DNA of 7,289 nucleotides. Origin: Ignavibacteria bacterium. Its GTDB lineage: Bacteria > Bacteroidota > Ignavibacteria > Ignavibacteriales > Ignavibacteriaceae. The stretch is taken from the NCBI GenBank assembly GCA_029863735.1, contig JAOTUT010000070.1, forward strand, positions 1 to 7,289, given 5' to 3'. How positions within the stretch are numbered: the stretch's first letter is position 1; each line of letters starts with the position of its first letter. The translations under genes were made by a program, and so were the position numbers. Shown piece by piece: positions 1-6,739 of the stretch. A model generated the notes under the pieces. That model searched no databases. It was given only the letters and a program-made list of their open reading frames with translations, and was not told the DNA's origin.

Positions 1-2
1 CT

Positions 3-281
3 CTTGAGGAAATGCAGGGCGGATGTTTCACAATTACAAATCTCGGTGGAATCGGCGGAACATACTTTACTCCAATTGTTAATTCACCCGAAGTTGCAAT
101 ACTCGGGGTATCACGTGGAAATTATGAACCCGTTTATATTAAAGAAGGAAAGTTTGAACCGAAACTGATGGTTCCTCTATCTCTTTCGTATGATCACCGG
201 ATAATTGATGGCGCAGATGCTGCAAGGTTTTTACGATGGGTTTGCGAAGCTTTGGAAGAACCGTTGAAAATATTTATGTAA
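3..281 (+). CDS. aceF: Dihydrolipoyl acyltransferase (E2 of pyruvate dehydrogenase complex), C-terminal part
   Basis: This is the last 92 codons of an E2 gene whose start lies left of the window; the frame is open from base 3, so the ATG at 12 is internal (the preceding codons read LEE). E2 transfers the acetyl group from lipoyl-lysine to CoA and forms the core of the 2-oxoacid dehydrogenase complex in the cytoplasm. The visible part is the C-terminal catalytic domain. It has the [12 protein letters not shown] stretch, then [17 protein letters not shown], and the active-site motif DHRIIDG, with the catalytic His at bases 195-197 and the Asp four residues later. The [10 protein letters not shown] wording resembles pyruvate-type E2 (AceF) more than 2-oxoglutarate-type E2 (SucB), so pyruvate is the likely substrate; a branched-chain complex is a less likely alternative. 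The gene for E3 follows after 28 bases, as expected in a pdh operon. Lipoyl and E1/E3-binding domains are outside the window. Confidence 0.93.
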   Translation, partial: LEEMQGGCFTITNLGGIGGTYFTPIVNSPEVAILGVSRGNYEPVYIKEGKFEPKLMVPLSLSYDHRIIDGADAARFLRWVCEALEEPLKIFM

Positions 282-309
282 AGAAAAGTTAATTTTTAAT
301 GAAAGTTTT

Positions 310-1728
310 ATGTCTGAAAAAATAAATTTAGCTGTAATTGGTGCGGGACCAGGAGGATACGCTGCTGCATTTCTCGCTGCTGATCTTGGGATGAATGTCA
401 CTTTAATTGATAAAGAAAAAAATCCCGGCGGTGTTTGTCTTTATCGTGGTTGCATTCCGTCAAAAGCTCTGTTGCACGTCGCAAAACTTCTGAGTGAAAC
501 CAAAGAAGCAAAAAACTGGGGAATTGAATTTGGCAAACCTAAAATCGATCTCGATAAACTTCGTGAGTGGAAAAACCAGATAGTCGAGAAACTAACAGGT
601 GGTGTTGGCACAGTTGCAAAATACCGTAATGTAAATTTTGTTCAGGGAACGGCTACTTTTAAGAATTCGAGTACATTAGTTATTAAAAAGAAAGAAGGTG
701 AAAAAGAAGAGCTTAAGTTCGACAAAATAATTATCGCAACCGGTTCACGAATATCATCTATCCCTTCATTACAAATTGATAGCAAAAGACTACTTAATTC
801 CACTACAGCACTTGATCTTCCTGCAATTCCGGAATCACTTCTTGTAATTGGTGGCGGTTACATCGGATTGGAGCTTGGTTCTGTTTATCAAGCACTTGGT
901 TCAAAAGTTTCTGTTGTGGAAATGCTGGATGGATTACTTCCAGGTGCTGATCGTGATCTTGTTTCTCATCTTTCAAAAAAATTAAAAGAAAAATTTGAGA
1001 GCATTATGCTCAACTCAAAAGTAGTTGAGATGAAAGAAGTGAAAGATGGAATTCAGGTTAAGATTCAGGATGCTGAAGGAAAGACAACAGAAAACACATA
1101 CGATTATGTTTTAATGTCAATCGGAAGAAAACCTGATACCTCAGGATTGGGATTAGAGAACACAAAAGTAAAAGTGAATGAGCGCGGCTGGATAAATGTA
1201 AACAATCAAATGAAAACGGACGACCCTGATATTTATGCAATTGGAGATATTGTTGGTGAACCTATGCTGGCCCATAAAGCTTCACACGAAGGAAGAGTTG
1301 CAGTTGAAGTAATTGCTGGACACAAATCCGTATTTGAACCGATGGCAATTCCTGCTGTTGTTTTTACGGATCCTGAAATAGCTTGGGCAGGATTGACTGA
1401 GAATCAAGCCAAAGAAAAAAAGATTAATTACGAAGTCACAAAATTTCCTTGGGCAGCATCAGGCAGAGCAGTGACACTTGACAGATCTGATGGTGTAACA
1501 AAAATACTAGTTGAGCCATCAACGCAAAGAATTCTTGGAATAGGAATTTGCGGTCCCGGTGCCGGAGAGTTAATTGCAGAAGGTGTTCTTGCTATTGAAA
1601 TGGGAGCAAATCTAACTGATTTAAAACTAACTATTCATCCTCATCCTACTCTATCTGAAACTATGATGGAAGCTGCTGAAGTTTTCTTTGGACAAAGCAC
1701 TCACGTTTACAGACCAAAGAAGGGTTAG
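310..1728 (+). CDS. lpdA: Dihydrolipoyl dehydrogenase (E3)
   Basis: This FAD flavoenzyme reoxidises dihydrolipoyl groups on E2 and passes the electrons to NAD+. At 472 residues it has the usual full length. The FAD-binding GAGPGG is at residues 11-16. The redox-active disulfide is C43/C48 within GGVCLYRGCIPSK. ATGS is at 143-146, the NAD-binding GGGYIG at 181-186, and the second FAD contact YAIGDI near 309-314. The C-terminal dimerisation domain ends with HPHPTLSE, giving the catalytic pair H445 and E450. All key residues are present. The segment between the two cysteines is LYRG rather than the LNVG of well-studied enzymes, a variant also known in other bacterial E3s. The start at 310 directly precedes the FAD-binding strand; no clear Shine-Dalgarno sequence is seen. 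Lying 28 bases after E2, it is probably co-transcribed and may also serve other 2-oxoacid dehydrogenase or glycine-cleavage complexes. Confidence 0.97.
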   Translation: MSEKINLAVIGAGPGGYAAAFLAADLGMNVTLIDKEKNPGGVCLYRGCIPSKALLHVAKLLSETKEAKNWGIEFGKPKIDLDKLREWKNQIVEKLTGGVGTVAKYRNVNFVQGTATFKNSSTLVIKKKEGEKEELKFDKIIIATGSRISSIPSLQIDSKRLLNSTTALDLPAIPESLLVIGGGYIGLELGSVYQALGSKVSVVEMLDGLLPGADRDLVSHLSKKLKEKFESIMLNSKVVEMKEVKDGIQVKIQDAEGKTTENTYDYVLMSIGRKPDTSGLGLENTKVKVNERGWINVNNQMKTDDPDIYAIGDIVGEPMLAHKASHEGRVAVEVIAGHKSVFEPMAIPAVVFTDPEIAWAGLTENQAKEKKINYEVTKFPWAASGRAVTLDRSDGVTKILVEPSTQRILGIGICGPGAGELIAEGVLAIEMGANLTDLKLTIHPHPTLSETMMEAAEVFFGQSTHVYRPKKG

Positions 1729-1751
1729 CAAATTAACCAACTCGATTCACA

Positions 1752-1782
1752 TTGTTTAAGTAGGCTTGTTTTAATAATTTTG
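1752..1782 (+). promoter_or_regulatory. Candidate Bacteroidota-type promoter for the cytochrome c gene
   Basis: TTG at 1752-1754 is followed after 20 bases by TAATTTTG at 1775-1782, which fits the Bacteroidota pattern TTG-N(17-23)-TAnnTTTG exactly. It sits in the 96-base gap after lpdA and about 42 bases before the next start codon, so a short leader would result. Such matches occur by chance in AT-rich DNA, and it is not certain that the host uses this consensus. No hairpin terminator for the upstream operon was found in the same gap, so read-through is also possible. Confidence 0.35.
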
Positions 1783-1824
1783 ACCCTCAATAATTAGAAA
1801 CTCAGAGAAACAACAGAAAATATT

Positions 1825-2247
1825 ATGACTAAACCACAGATTTGGGTTGCTGCATTCCTCGCAGCATTTATTTTACTTTTCATTCTTCAGAAAGCAACAA
1901 AAAAAGAAGAAGCTCCAACTCGTGATCTCTCATCACAAATGAACAATCAAATGATGGAAGAAAATACAACTGAATTAAGTGCAACTCAGCTTGTCTCTAA
2001 TTTTGGTTGCACGAATTGTCACGGCAGCGATTTAGCAGGGACAACATTGGCTCCGGCGCTGAAAAATTTATCCCAATATTGGGGAAAGGAAACTCTTCTT
2101 AATTACCTTCGAAATCCAAATGATTTTATGAACGATGCCCGATTCCAGGAATACAAACAAAAATATCCGAACCAGATTATGCCTCCGTATGGAAATAAAA
2201 ACATTAAAGACCTCGGTAAGATTGTAGATTATCTTTTAGCACGGTAA
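1825..2247 (+). CDS. Membrane-anchored mono-heme cytochrome c
   Basis: The protein has 140 residues. Residues 5-21 form a hydrophobic uncleaved anchor or signal segment, followed by a basic/acidic, Gln/Asn/Met-rich linker (about 22-52). The C-terminal class I cytochrome c domain runs from about 53 to 140. The heme c attachment motif CTNCH is at 62-66, with H66 the proximal ligand, and M119 in IMPPYG is the likely distal ligand. A single CxxCH means one heme. The domain should lie on the periplasmic side, needing export and the cytochrome c maturation machinery. Its probable job is electron transfer to or from a respiratory complex; the exact partner cannot be told from the sequence. No heme-copper oxidase or reductase gene lies next to it. 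The start at 1825 puts the hydrophobic segment directly at the N-terminus; no strong ribosome binding site is seen. It has its own candidate promoter upstream. Confidence 0.9.
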   Translation: MTKPQIWVAAFLAAFILLFILQKATKKEEAPTRDLSSQMNNQMMEENTTELSATQLVSNFGCTNCHGSDLAGTTLAPALKNLSQYWGKETLLNYLRNPNDFMNDARFQEYKQKYPNQIMPPYGNKNIKDLGKIVDYLLAR

Positions 2248-2309
2248 GCAAATAATTTAGGAATGCCTTTCAGGGGAATGTTACCTACCATTAAAATACT
2301 TTACGAATC

Positions 2310-2351
2310 ATGAGTTTAACTGCTTCTGCGGTAAAAACGCAAGAAAGATGA
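2310..2351 (+). other. Possible 13-codon leader ORF overlapping the receptor start
   Basis: An ATG at 2310 opens a short reading frame (MSLTASAVKTQER) whose TGA at 2349-2351 overlaps the receptor ATG at 2348-2350 in an ATGA arrangement, the layout used for translational coupling. The same stretch can form a weak hairpin, TGCG at 2327-2330 with CGCA at 2338-2341, next to the receptor start. No Shine-Dalgarno sequence precedes the small ORF, and an ORF this short is common by chance, so this is only a suggestion. Confidence 0.15.
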
Positions 2352-4723
2352 AACACACAACTCTTTTCTTATTACTAATTCTAAGTTTATCCGAATTTAC
2401 TTTTGGACAATCCCTTACCTTAAAAGGCAAAGTAAACCACTCGAAAACTAATTCTCCAATTCAGGGAGCGGTAGTTTTTATTTCGTACAACTATATGACT
2501 TACACAAATGGTAATGGTGATTATAGTATAAGCGAATTAAGCGAAGGTACTTATCAAATCAAAATTTCCTGCCTTGGCTACAAACCAGTTTCATCAAATA
2601 TAAGAATTGATTCCGCCTTTACTTTTAAAAATTTCAGTCTGGAACAATCACTTATAGAAATGGGTGAAGTTGTGGTCAGCACAAACAGAACTGAAGATTA
2701 CCTTCGTAATTCTCCTTTTGCTGAATTGATAGTTGATAAGGAAGGAATTCAAAAAAGACCCGCAGTATCATTGCCCGATATTTTACAAAACGAACCGGGA
2801 ATTTCTTTAGTACGCGATGGTATTTGGGGGACAGAAATAAGTATCAGAGGTTTAAGTCGTGAAAACATTATTACTTTGATTGATGGAAATAGAGTAGTAA
2901 CATCAACCGATGTTGCAGCAAGATTGTCGATGATTGATCTTAACGACATAGAAAGGGTTGAAGTTATCAAAGGTGCGTCATCTTCGATTTATGGTTCAGG
3001 TGCAACGGGAGGGATTGTTAACATCATCACCAGGTTACCACCGCTCTATGATAAATTTTCATTAAATGGGAACGTACTGGCAGAGTACAACACAGTTAAT
3101 AGTCTATCAGTTTTGGGAGGATCATTATTCAGCGGAGGTTCATTCTGGTCAGCAAAAATTTCTGGTTCATACAGACAGGCTCAAAATATACAAACACCCA
3201 TAGGTGAATTAGAAAATAGTCAGTTTGAAGATTATAGTTTTTCAGGTGCATTAAACATTTCGCCGATCGATAATCAAAAATTAAAAATTAATTATCAAAA
3301 TTTCAGAGCAAACAATGTTGGTATTCCGGGCGCTTCAGTTTTTCCATATAATGCAGATGTTCGATATCCTTATGAAAGACGTGAATTAATTTCTGCAGGA
3401 TATGAAATTCAGAATATTTCAAAAGTCTTCTATAAACTTTCAGCAAAGTACTCATACCAGCTCATCCAGAGAAGCGTAGAAAACATTCCTTATATTGTTC
3501 AGAATATTCCTGCTTCAAATGGAAATCCGTCAAGAAGAGTAAGCGTATTAAAAATTACTCCGAGTGCTGATCATACAAACAACAACGCACAGCTTCAAGG
3601 AAATTTTTGGCTCTTTAAAAGTAACAATTTGATATTTGGTTTTGATTATTGGGATAGAATCTATAATGGTCAACGCGAAAAATATCAATTGATTGAAGTG
3701 TTTGATTCATCGGGCAATGTGGTTAGCACAACAAATAAGATTATCGGTGAAAAGCCTTTGCCGAATTCTGCATACAGAAGTCTTGGAATATTTGCACAAG
3801 ATGAGTTTAAACTTTTCGAAGATAAATTATCCACAACTATTGGACTACGTTACGATTTCATAAATATAACGAGCGAAGAAACCGTAAATCCGATTTATGA
3901 AATTGTTAATGGAACTTTAAATTCTCAACCCGCAAATCAAACAATTATCTGGGATAGCACAGACACGAACAACTCTTCATACAGTGCAAATCTCGGATTT
4001 ATTTATTCGATATTTTCTAATCTTGATCTGACTTTAGGATTAGGTTCCTCATTCCGTTCACCTTCTCTTGAAGAACGATTTCAATACATCGATCAGGGCA
4101 GTTATGTTCGTGTTGGCAATTCTGATTTGCAGCCTGAGAAAGGACTTTCCTCTGACTTTGGAATACGATATTACTCAAGTAATCTCAAAATAATCTCAAA
4201 TTTATTTTACAGCTATTACAATGATCTTGTGACAGAAGTACCGGGAGTTTTTGAAGGACGAAATGCATTCATCAAAACAAACATCGGTGAGGCAAGAATT
4301 TATGGATTCGATTTCAGAACAGATTACAATTTTTGGCGTGACTATATTTTTTATACAACTATATCTTATGTCAAAGGAGATGATCTGACTACTAATGGAA
4401 ACCTTCCTGAGATACCAGCTCCGAATGGAAATATTGGTTTTAAATTTGGACTATTCGAATATCTTAATGCGGATATTTATACATCGATATTCGCAGAACA
4501 AAATGACATTGCCGAAGGTGAAATTTCAACTCCCGGTTATACTGTATTTAATCTTCTTCTTAACACAATCCAGCTAAATTTTTCAAGTATAAGTTTCAGG
4601 ATTTATTCTGGTATTGAAAATATTTTTGACACTACATACCGCAATCATTTATCTACTACAAGAGGAAGCATCACAATTGAGCCGGGCAGGAATATATTTC
4701 TTAAATTAGCTGTGGAGTTTTAA
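2348..4723 (+). CDS. TonB-dependent outer-membrane receptor with N-terminal carboxypeptidase-regulatory-like domain
   Basis: This 791-residue protein takes up a scarce ligand across the outer membrane using TonB/ExbBD energy. A signal peptide spans residues 1 to about 20, ending TFG before QS. A carboxypeptidase-regulatory-like beta-sandwich follows (about 23-100, with PIQGAVVFIS and GDYSI strands), common in Bacteroidota and relatives. MGEVVVSTNR near 105-114 is the likely TonB box and linker. The plug covers about 120-230, with the hallmarks SIRGLSRENIITLIDGNR, IERVEVIKGASSSIYGSGA and GGIVNIITR. The remaining ~560 residues are the 22-strand barrel, including SFRSPSLEERF, NSDLQPEKG and a late GIENIFDTTYRNH. 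It ends in Phe, as needed for outer-membrane insertion. The substrate is unknown: cobalamin, siderophore, heme or metal are all possible, and no cobalamin riboswitch, partner ABC transporter or other ligand-specific gene is visible. It lies 100 bases after the cytochrome gene; AAGAAAG just before the ATG is the only ribosome-binding-like sequence. Confidence 0.95.
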   Translation: MKHTTLFLLLILSLSEFTFGQSLTLKGKVNHSKTNSPIQGAVVFISYNYMTYTNGNGDYSISELSEGTYQIKISCLGYKPVSSNIRIDSAFTFKNFSLEQSLIEMGEVVVSTNRTEDYLRNSPFAELIVDKEGIQKRPAVSLPDILQNEPGISLVRDGIWGTEISIRGLSRENIITLIDGNRVVTSTDVAARLSMIDLNDIERVEVIKGASSSIYGSGATGGIVNIITRLPPLYDKFSLNGNVLAEYNTVNSLSVLGGSLFSGGSFWSAKISGSYRQAQNIQTPIGELENSQFEDYSFSGALNISPIDNQKLKINYQNFRANNVGIPGASVFPYNADVRYPYERRELISAGYEIQNISKVFYKLSAKYSYQLIQRSVENIPYIVQNIPASNGNPSRRVSVLKITPSADHTNNNAQLQGNFWLFKSNNLIFGFDYWDRIYNGQREKYQLIEVFDSSGNVVSTTNKIIGEKPLPNSAYRSLGIFAQDEFKLFEDKLSTTIGLRYDFINITSEETVNPIYEIVNGTLNSQPANQTIIWDSTDTNNSSYSANLGFIYSIFSNLDLTLGLGSSFRSPSLEERFQYIDQGSYVRVGNSDLQPEKGLSSDFGIRYYSSNLKIISNLFYSYYNDLVTEVPGVFEGRNAFIKTNIGEARIYGFDFRTDYNFWRDYIFYTTISYVKGDDLTTNGNLPEIPAPNGNIGFKFGLFEYLNADIYTSIFAEQNDIAEGEISTPGYTVFNLLLNTIQLNFSSISFRIYSGIENIFDTTYRNHLSTTRGSITIEPGRNIFLKLAVEF

Positions 4724-4739
4724 TTTTTATTCGTTTTGC

Positions 4740-4830
4740 CGTCACGAGTCCGGCATTATCCGGACGAAGTGATCTTTTTTATTAATTGAAATGCAAAGAT
4801 TGCTTCGGTCGTTCCTCCCTCGCAATGACG
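4740..4830. repeat. Composite imperfect palindromic repeat (MITE-like intergenic element)
   Basis: Two arms of about 35 bases face each other across an AT-rich spacer (about 4776-4796). The left arm starts CGTCACGAG (4740-4748) and ends GAAGTGATCT (4766-4775). The right arm starts AGATTGCTTC (4797-4806) and ends CTCGCAATGACG (4819-4830). The reverse complement of the right arm begins CGTCATTGCGAG and ends GAAGCAATCT, matching the left-arm ends except for a 3-base gap and two mismatches. Each arm also contains its own smaller inverted repeat: GTCCGG/CCGGAC in the left, ATTGC/GCAAT in the right. From memory, the GTCATTGCGAG...GAAGCAATC wording resembles small palindromic repeats scattered between genes in many bacterial genomes; this was not searched. 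It has no coding capacity. The outer limits could extend into the related-looking GATGACCGGAATGAT stretch up to about 4855. Confidence 0.6.
4742..4780 (+). terminator. Rho-independent terminator after the TonB-dependent receptor
   Basis: A GC-rich stem GTCCGG (4748-4753) pairs with CCGGAC (4760-4765) around a six-base loop. It is extended by TCAC (4742-4745) pairing with GTGA (4769-4772) across a small internal bulge, and is followed by TCTTTTTT (4773-4780). It lies 19 bases after the receptor stop codon and is positioned to end that transcript. It is also the left arm of the palindromic repeat that spans this gap, so the repeat may have been co-opted as the terminator. Confidence 0.6.
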
Positions 4831-4898
4831 AAAGGAGTCTGATGACCGGAATGATATACGAATAGAAACTTCTCACTATTAAAAAAGTTATTTTTCCG

Positions 4899-5777
4899 AT
4901 GACCTGGTTTTTCATTGCACTGCTCTCTTCGTTTCTATCTGCTTTCGCTGCAATAAGTCAGAAGAAAGTTCTGTTCAAACTTAATCCTGTTCAGTTTTCG
5001 TTTTATCTTTCAATTGCAAACCTTCTTCTGTCAATCCCATTTTTTTTCTTTGTCGATTACAACACAATAAATTCTTATAATCTTTCTGTTCTGTTTATAA
5101 AATCATTAATAGGTGTCGCTGCGTTTTTATGTGTGATGACAGCGCTGAAGAATTTACAAATCAGTAATGCATTGCCATTGCTTGCATTAACACCGGGATT
5201 TGTAGCAGTGTTTGCTTTTCTTTTTCTTGGTGAAGCGTTAAAATTTTACGAGGTGCTCGGATTGATTTCATTGATTGCCGGCACTTATATTCTTGAAAGT
5301 AAAAATCTAAAGGAAATTCTCTTCCCTTTGAATGTATTTTTTAAATCAAAGTATCATCATTACATACTGGCTGCATTGTTGTTGTTTACTGCCTCTTCTG
5401 TAATGGATAAGCTATTGTTAATAAAATTAGATTTTACACCAATTTCATTAACAGCATTTCAACATTTCTATTTTGCTTTGATGTTTTTCATAATTTACTT
5501 TTCATTTAAAGGCAAGCTGGAGAATCATTCTCCACAAATTAATAAAACAGACGTTTTCTGGATTATATTAATTTCAGTTCTTACGATAGGATACCGTTAT
5601 ACGCAGATTGTGTCAGTTAGTCTTGCTTCTGTTGCTTTAACACTAGCTGTAAAGCGAACTTCAGTTTTGTGGGCTACTGTTATTGGTGGAAGAATTTTTA
5701 AAGATTCTAATTTGCTAAAAAAAATTATTGCGGTTTTGTTCATTCTTTTGGGTGCGATATTAATTTTGAGAAATTAA
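4899..5777 (+). CDS. DMT-superfamily transporter (EamA family), ten membrane helices
   Basis: This is a 292-residue inner-membrane protein made almost entirely of hydrophobic segments, with about ten helices arranged as two five-helix EamA repeats (about 2-133 and 154-290). The first repeat has the family signature NALPLLALTPGFVAVFAFLFLGE (about 90-112), where the Glu ends the fourth helix. The equivalent place in the second repeat is SVALTLAVKRTSVLWATVIGG followed by RIFKDS (about 244-270). Members export or exchange small metabolites such as amino acids or related compounds; the substrate here cannot be deduced. The ATG at 4899 starts just before the first helix, and no Shine-Dalgarno sequence is evident. 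Its stop codon is 14 bases before a hotdog thioesterase gene, so the two are probably co-transcribed. The upstream boundary is the repeat/terminator region, and I could not pick a clear promoter in 4831-4898. Confidence 0.88.
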   Translation: MTWFFIALLSSFLSAFAAISQKKVLFKLNPVQFSFYLSIANLLLSIPFFFFVDYNTINSYNLSVLFIKSLIGVAAFLCVMTALKNLQISNALPLLALTPGFVAVFAFLFLGEALKFYEVLGLISLIAGTYILESKNLKEILFPLNVFFKSKYHHYILAALLLFTASSVMDKLLLIKLDFTPISLTAFQHFYFALMFFIIYFSFKGKLENHSPQINKTDVFWIILISVLTIGYRYTQIVSVSLASVALTLAVKRTSVLWATVIGGRIFKDSNLLKKIIAVLFILLGAILILRN

Positions 5778-5778
5778 A

Positions 5779-5784
5779 AAGGGA
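5779..5784 (+). promoter_or_regulatory. Shine-Dalgarno sequence of the thioesterase gene
   Basis: AAGGGA lies seven bases before the ATG at 5792, inside the 14-base gap after the transporter stop codon. It is the clearest ribosome binding site on the plus strand of this window and fixes the thioesterase start. Confidence 0.6.
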
Positions 5785-5791
5785 AACTAAA

Positions 5792-6262
5792 ATGAAATCA
5801 AAAGCAGTACAAGGTTATTATCCGGATGATGTGGCTCATTGCTACGGTTGCGGAAAACTTAATGACCACGGACATCAAATAAAAACATTTTGGGACGGTG
5901 ATGAAACTGTAACACGTTTTACACCCAAAGCATATCACACTGCAATTCCGGGTTATGTTTACGGAGGTTTGATCGATTCATTAATTGACTGCCACGGAAC
6001 CGGTACGGCAGCATTAGCTGCTTACAAAGCAGATGGGAGAGAGATTGATACACTTCCTCCCTTTCGTTTTGTAACTGCATCAATTCAGGTTGATTACTTA
6101 AAACCAACTCCTCTTGGTGTCGAACTTGAGTTACGCGGAAAGATTCTGGAGTCGAAAGGAAAGAAAGTAATTTCTGAAATCACAGTCGCAGCAAAAGGAG
6201 AAATAACTGCGCAAGGAAAAATTGTCGCAGTTCAAATGCCTGAGAATATGATTAGTAAATGA
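5792..6262 (+). CDS. PaaI-family hotdog-fold thioesterase
   Basis: This 156-residue protein of the PaaI/hotdog thioesterase family probably hydrolyses an acyl-CoA in the cytoplasm. The N-terminal CYGCG (17-21) followed by LNDHG is typical of a PaaI subgroup (usually CFGCG..NPHG). The central hotdog helix begins YGGLIDSLID (57-66). The usual HGG is YGG here, and D66 is in the place of the catalytic acid of the HGG-x(6)-D pattern. The second half has the strand FRFVTASIQVDYLKPTPLG (about 91-109), matching the family's ...V.YLRP.P.G signature, and ends with the strand EITAQGKIVAVQMP. Length and layout are complete. It is preceded by a good Shine-Dalgarno sequence and sits directly behind a metabolite transporter, which suggests a shared pathway, though neither substrate is known. 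The stop codon faces the minus-strand gene at 6347; no clear terminator is seen in the 84-base gap. Confidence 0.88.
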   Translation: MKSKAVQGYYPDDVAHCYGCGKLNDHGHQIKTFWDGDETVTRFTPKAYHTAIPGYVYGGLIDSLIDCHGTGTAALAAYKADGREIDTLPPFRFVTASIQVDYLKPTPLGVELELRGKILESKGKKVISEITVAAKGEITAQGKIVAVQMPENMISK

Positions 6263-6346
6263 AAAATTCCGATGTGATTGTAGAATTGCTGTTACTGAGA
6301 AAAATTATTAAGAAATACTTAGCAATAAATTATTTGAATCAGTCTA

Positions 6347-6694
6347 TCACTCAATCAATATCTTTAAGTATTTAAGCGTCTCCTTAGTATCTTGTAAATT
6401 TTGAATAGTAATTAAGCCACTATCAATTTCTTCTTTTATAACTGCCTCAACAATCAAATGGCCATTCTTAAGAATCTTTAAAGACTTCCCAATATTTTTC
6501 CTGGTAAAATTTTTAAAATTTATAGTACAATCAGAATTCATTTTGATAGAAATTGCATATAGGGAATCAGGAGCTAAAGAGTAGGTAACTGAATTAATGC
6601 AAGAATTCTCTAGATTATAAGTTATCAGTTGTTGTGCATTGCTGCTGTAACCCATACAAACAAAAATTATATATAGAAATAATTTTTGATTCAT
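6347..6694 (-). CDS. Small secreted protein with a SecDF-P1-head-like domain
   Basis: This 115-residue protein begins MNQKLFLYIIFVCMGYSSNA before QQ, a signal peptidase I-type signal peptide (cleavage probably after A20), so it should be periplasmic or secreted. The start at 6694 is chosen because AAAAAAGG (6706-6699) lies four bases upstream and it gives a proper signal peptide. An in-frame ATG at 6739 would add 15 residues and lie within a terminator stem. Residues about 57-113 run TINFKNFTRKNIGKSLKILK, then NGHLIVEAVIKEEIDSGLITIQN, then a helix. This order resembles the P1 head subdomain of SecD/SecDF (FT..N.GK.LAI.LDG.V...P.I...I..G...I.G.F...EA), by my reading only. Two cysteines in the mature protein (C32, C56) could form a disulfide. 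No SecD transmembrane region is present, so it is not a translocase subunit. Function is unknown. Confidence 0.75.
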   Translation of the reverse strand: MNQKLFLYIIFVCMGYSSNAQQLITYNLENSCINSVTYSLAPDSLYAISIKMNSDCTINFKNFTRKNIGKSLKILKNGHLIVEAVIKEEIDSGLITIQNLQDTKETLKYLKILIE

Positions 6695-6710
6695 TGTGCC
6701 TTTTTTGTAC

Positions 6711-6739
6711 TTAATAATGGATTTTAAAAAGGCTGTCAC
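6711..6739 (-). promoter_or_regulatory. Candidate sigma70-type promoter for the small secreted protein
   Basis: Read on the minus strand, GTGACA (6739-6734) is followed after 17 bases by TATTAA (6716-6711). That is five of six and four of six matches to TTGACA/TATAAT. Transcription would begin near 6704, only about ten bases before the start codon at 6694. The -35 box is part of the terminator stem that ends the aldolase transcript. The match is weak, and the leader would be very short. Confidence 0.2.

Noticed and set aside
299..325. Eight-codon ORF overlapping the lpdA start
   Set aside because: Very short, no ribosome binding site, and ordinary for AT-rich sequence between two co-transcribed genes.
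1058..1240. Minus-strand 60-codon ORF inside lpdA, and similar ORFs inside the receptor and thioesterase genes
   Set aside because: They lie fully within well-recognised genes on the other strand or another frame and encode no recognisable domain.
2248..2347. Possible cobalamin or other riboswitch before the TonB-dependent receptor
   Set aside because: The gap is only 100 bases and lacks conserved boxes of known riboswitches; a twice-occurring GGAATG (2260 and 2275) and a weak hairpin are all that is seen.
4831..4898. Promoter for the transporter-thioesterase unit
   Set aside because: The stretch is AT-rich but no pair of boxes with sensible spacing stands out.
6285..6326. ATTGCT/AGCAAT inverted repeat in the gap between the convergent genes
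   Set aside because: Only six pairs around a 30-base loop, with no GC-rich stem or T-tract; not credible as a terminator.
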